The notes under the pieces are model-generated. The model ran no database searches. It was not told the DNA's origin and was given only the letters and a program-made list of their open reading frames with translations. Shown here one piece after another: positions 62,940-64,000 of a stretch of 64,000 bases of DNA; position 1 is the first letter of the stretch, and the number at the start of each line of letters is the position of its first letter. This DNA is from Hoplostethus atlanticus. Its lineage: Eukaryota > Chordata > Actinopteri > Trachichthyiformes > Trachichthyidae. A program made the translations under genes and the position numbers. The stretch covers positions 5,031,001-5,095,000 of the forward strand of contig JAXDDX010000011.1 of assembly GCA_034670405.1 (NCBI GenBank), in the 5' to 3' direction.

Positions 62940-64000
62940 GCATAAAGTTTATGGCTGTTTATTTCATAAAGTTTATTATTTAGTGGTGGAATTTATGCAA
63001 AGAGCCTTGCAGCATCATGGATGCATTCAAATACTCCACAGATGGATCCTGTCCTCCCTCCTTCCTCAAAATAAAACCATACATCTTGACTTTGCTTTGA
63101 TGAGGGAAAAAAACCTCAAGGAGTGGGGGAAGGCTACTGCTAGTCACAAATCAACATACTGTAATCTAATTTAGTTTAATACATAAAGTATCTCTGCTTC
63201 TGATTGGAGATACCAACTATGCATGGGTATTTTTGTTTCCCTAAATCTGGATTTCACAATCCTAGTGTGTTGATTTTGAAAACTACAAGTTGAGGGATGG
63301 CTCTTGCAGCCTCTACGCCTCTCAGGGGAGGGGTCTGAAGTGCAGCAGAGCGCTAATGTTAGCATATTAACCAGTTAGCTAGTGAAATTTCAAAATCTGA
63401 CTTCAGTTACTATGGCTGCTGAGAGGAATGACACAGTCGAAAACATAGCTGACGACAACATTTTCTGACAGGCATATTTGGTTCCTTTTTCGTGTTTTAT
63501 TCACCTTTTTTTAGGTCTCCTTTCGAACCACTACTAGGCTAGTTAGCTAGCTATGTTAGCTAGCTTACTGTACAAAGCAAACAATGGCATTTTCTAGCAC
63601 ACAGCCCATCTCAAACTGTAAGGGTGCTTCCCTGTGCTTGCTTTCATCAGAAGTTTGTTCTCTCCAAGACAACTTGGGAGAACTTTCTCCTCAAGGACAC
63701 AAGTATTACCTTAGTATTATTGAATTAGATATTTAGCCAATGTTTTTCTCTCCTGACCTAATGCCAGTGGTCTAGGGGTGCATCTAGCGTTCGGTGTAAC
63801 GCAAAGCATGATGGAAAATTGAGTATCTACAAAAGTTCTTGTTTCTCCCCGTTTCTAAAAAAAAGAATGGTGCACAATCCAGAATATATAGACATGGTTC
63901 GGCTTGTTTATGTCAAGGTGTATTTAGTGTCAATTTTCTTTAAAGCCCAAAATGTGTATTTTTGTTATAGGTCAATTCAAGATTCAAGATTCAAGAAGTT
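62940..64000 (-). other. gphn: gphn intron to window end
   Basis: No further gphn exon is recognised. The DNA is AT-rich with GCTAGCTA-rich stretches near 63540-63570 and a TTCAAGATTCAAGATTCAAG motif at the very end, which marks the edge of another dispersed repeat. Confidence 0.45.

Overview
This is a gene-dense stretch of a ray-finned (teleost) fish genome. All genes are split by GT-AG introns, proteins match vertebrate orthologues nearly residue for residue, and the non-coding DNA carries typical fish repeats: CA/GT microsatellites, tRNA-derived SINEs, Tc1-like elements, TTAA-flanked DNA elements and a Gypsy-like solo LTR. No prokaryotic or viral gene set is present, and I found no new multi-gene system. 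The novelty lies in repeat architecture, splicing and promoters.

Layout. 1-545 is the last exon of slc35b2 (+). It lies tail to tail with hsp90ab1 (-, coding 11158 to 5955, non-coding first exon and TATA box near 12273-12390). A head-to-head intergenic region with a fold-back element (14113-14413) leads to rbm25 (+, 15241-25035). rbm25 is tail to tail with eif2s1 (-, 29579 to 27031). eif2s1 shares a compact divergent promoter (about 30153-30569) with atp6v1d (+, 30570-32636). atp6v1d converges on pals1/mpp5 (-, 48634 to 34451, non-coding first exon near 51695). The right end holds the 3' half of gphn (-, 62605 to 54135); its upstream exons lie beyond the window.

The genes are housekeeping or cell-organisation genes, not a pathway: a PAPS transporter, cytosolic Hsp90-beta, a splicing regulator, the alpha subunit of eIF2, the rotor D subunit of the V-ATPase, a Crumbs-complex MAGUK scaffold, and gephyrin. 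The gphn - pals1 - atp6v1d - eif2s1 block matches human 14q23, while slc35b2 - hsp90ab1 matches human 6p21, so relative to human the window spans a linkage junction between hsp90ab1 and rbm25.

Most notable observations: a Tc1-like element in a gphn intron with three further repeats nested in it; two inverted copies of a 1.76 kb TTAA-flanked element in pals1 and gphn introns; a gphn exon bracketed by complementary (UG)n and (AC)n tracts; a decayed copy of part of a gphn exon; a one-base frame disruption in rbm25; and a phase conflict in pals1 implying an unmodelled short exon.
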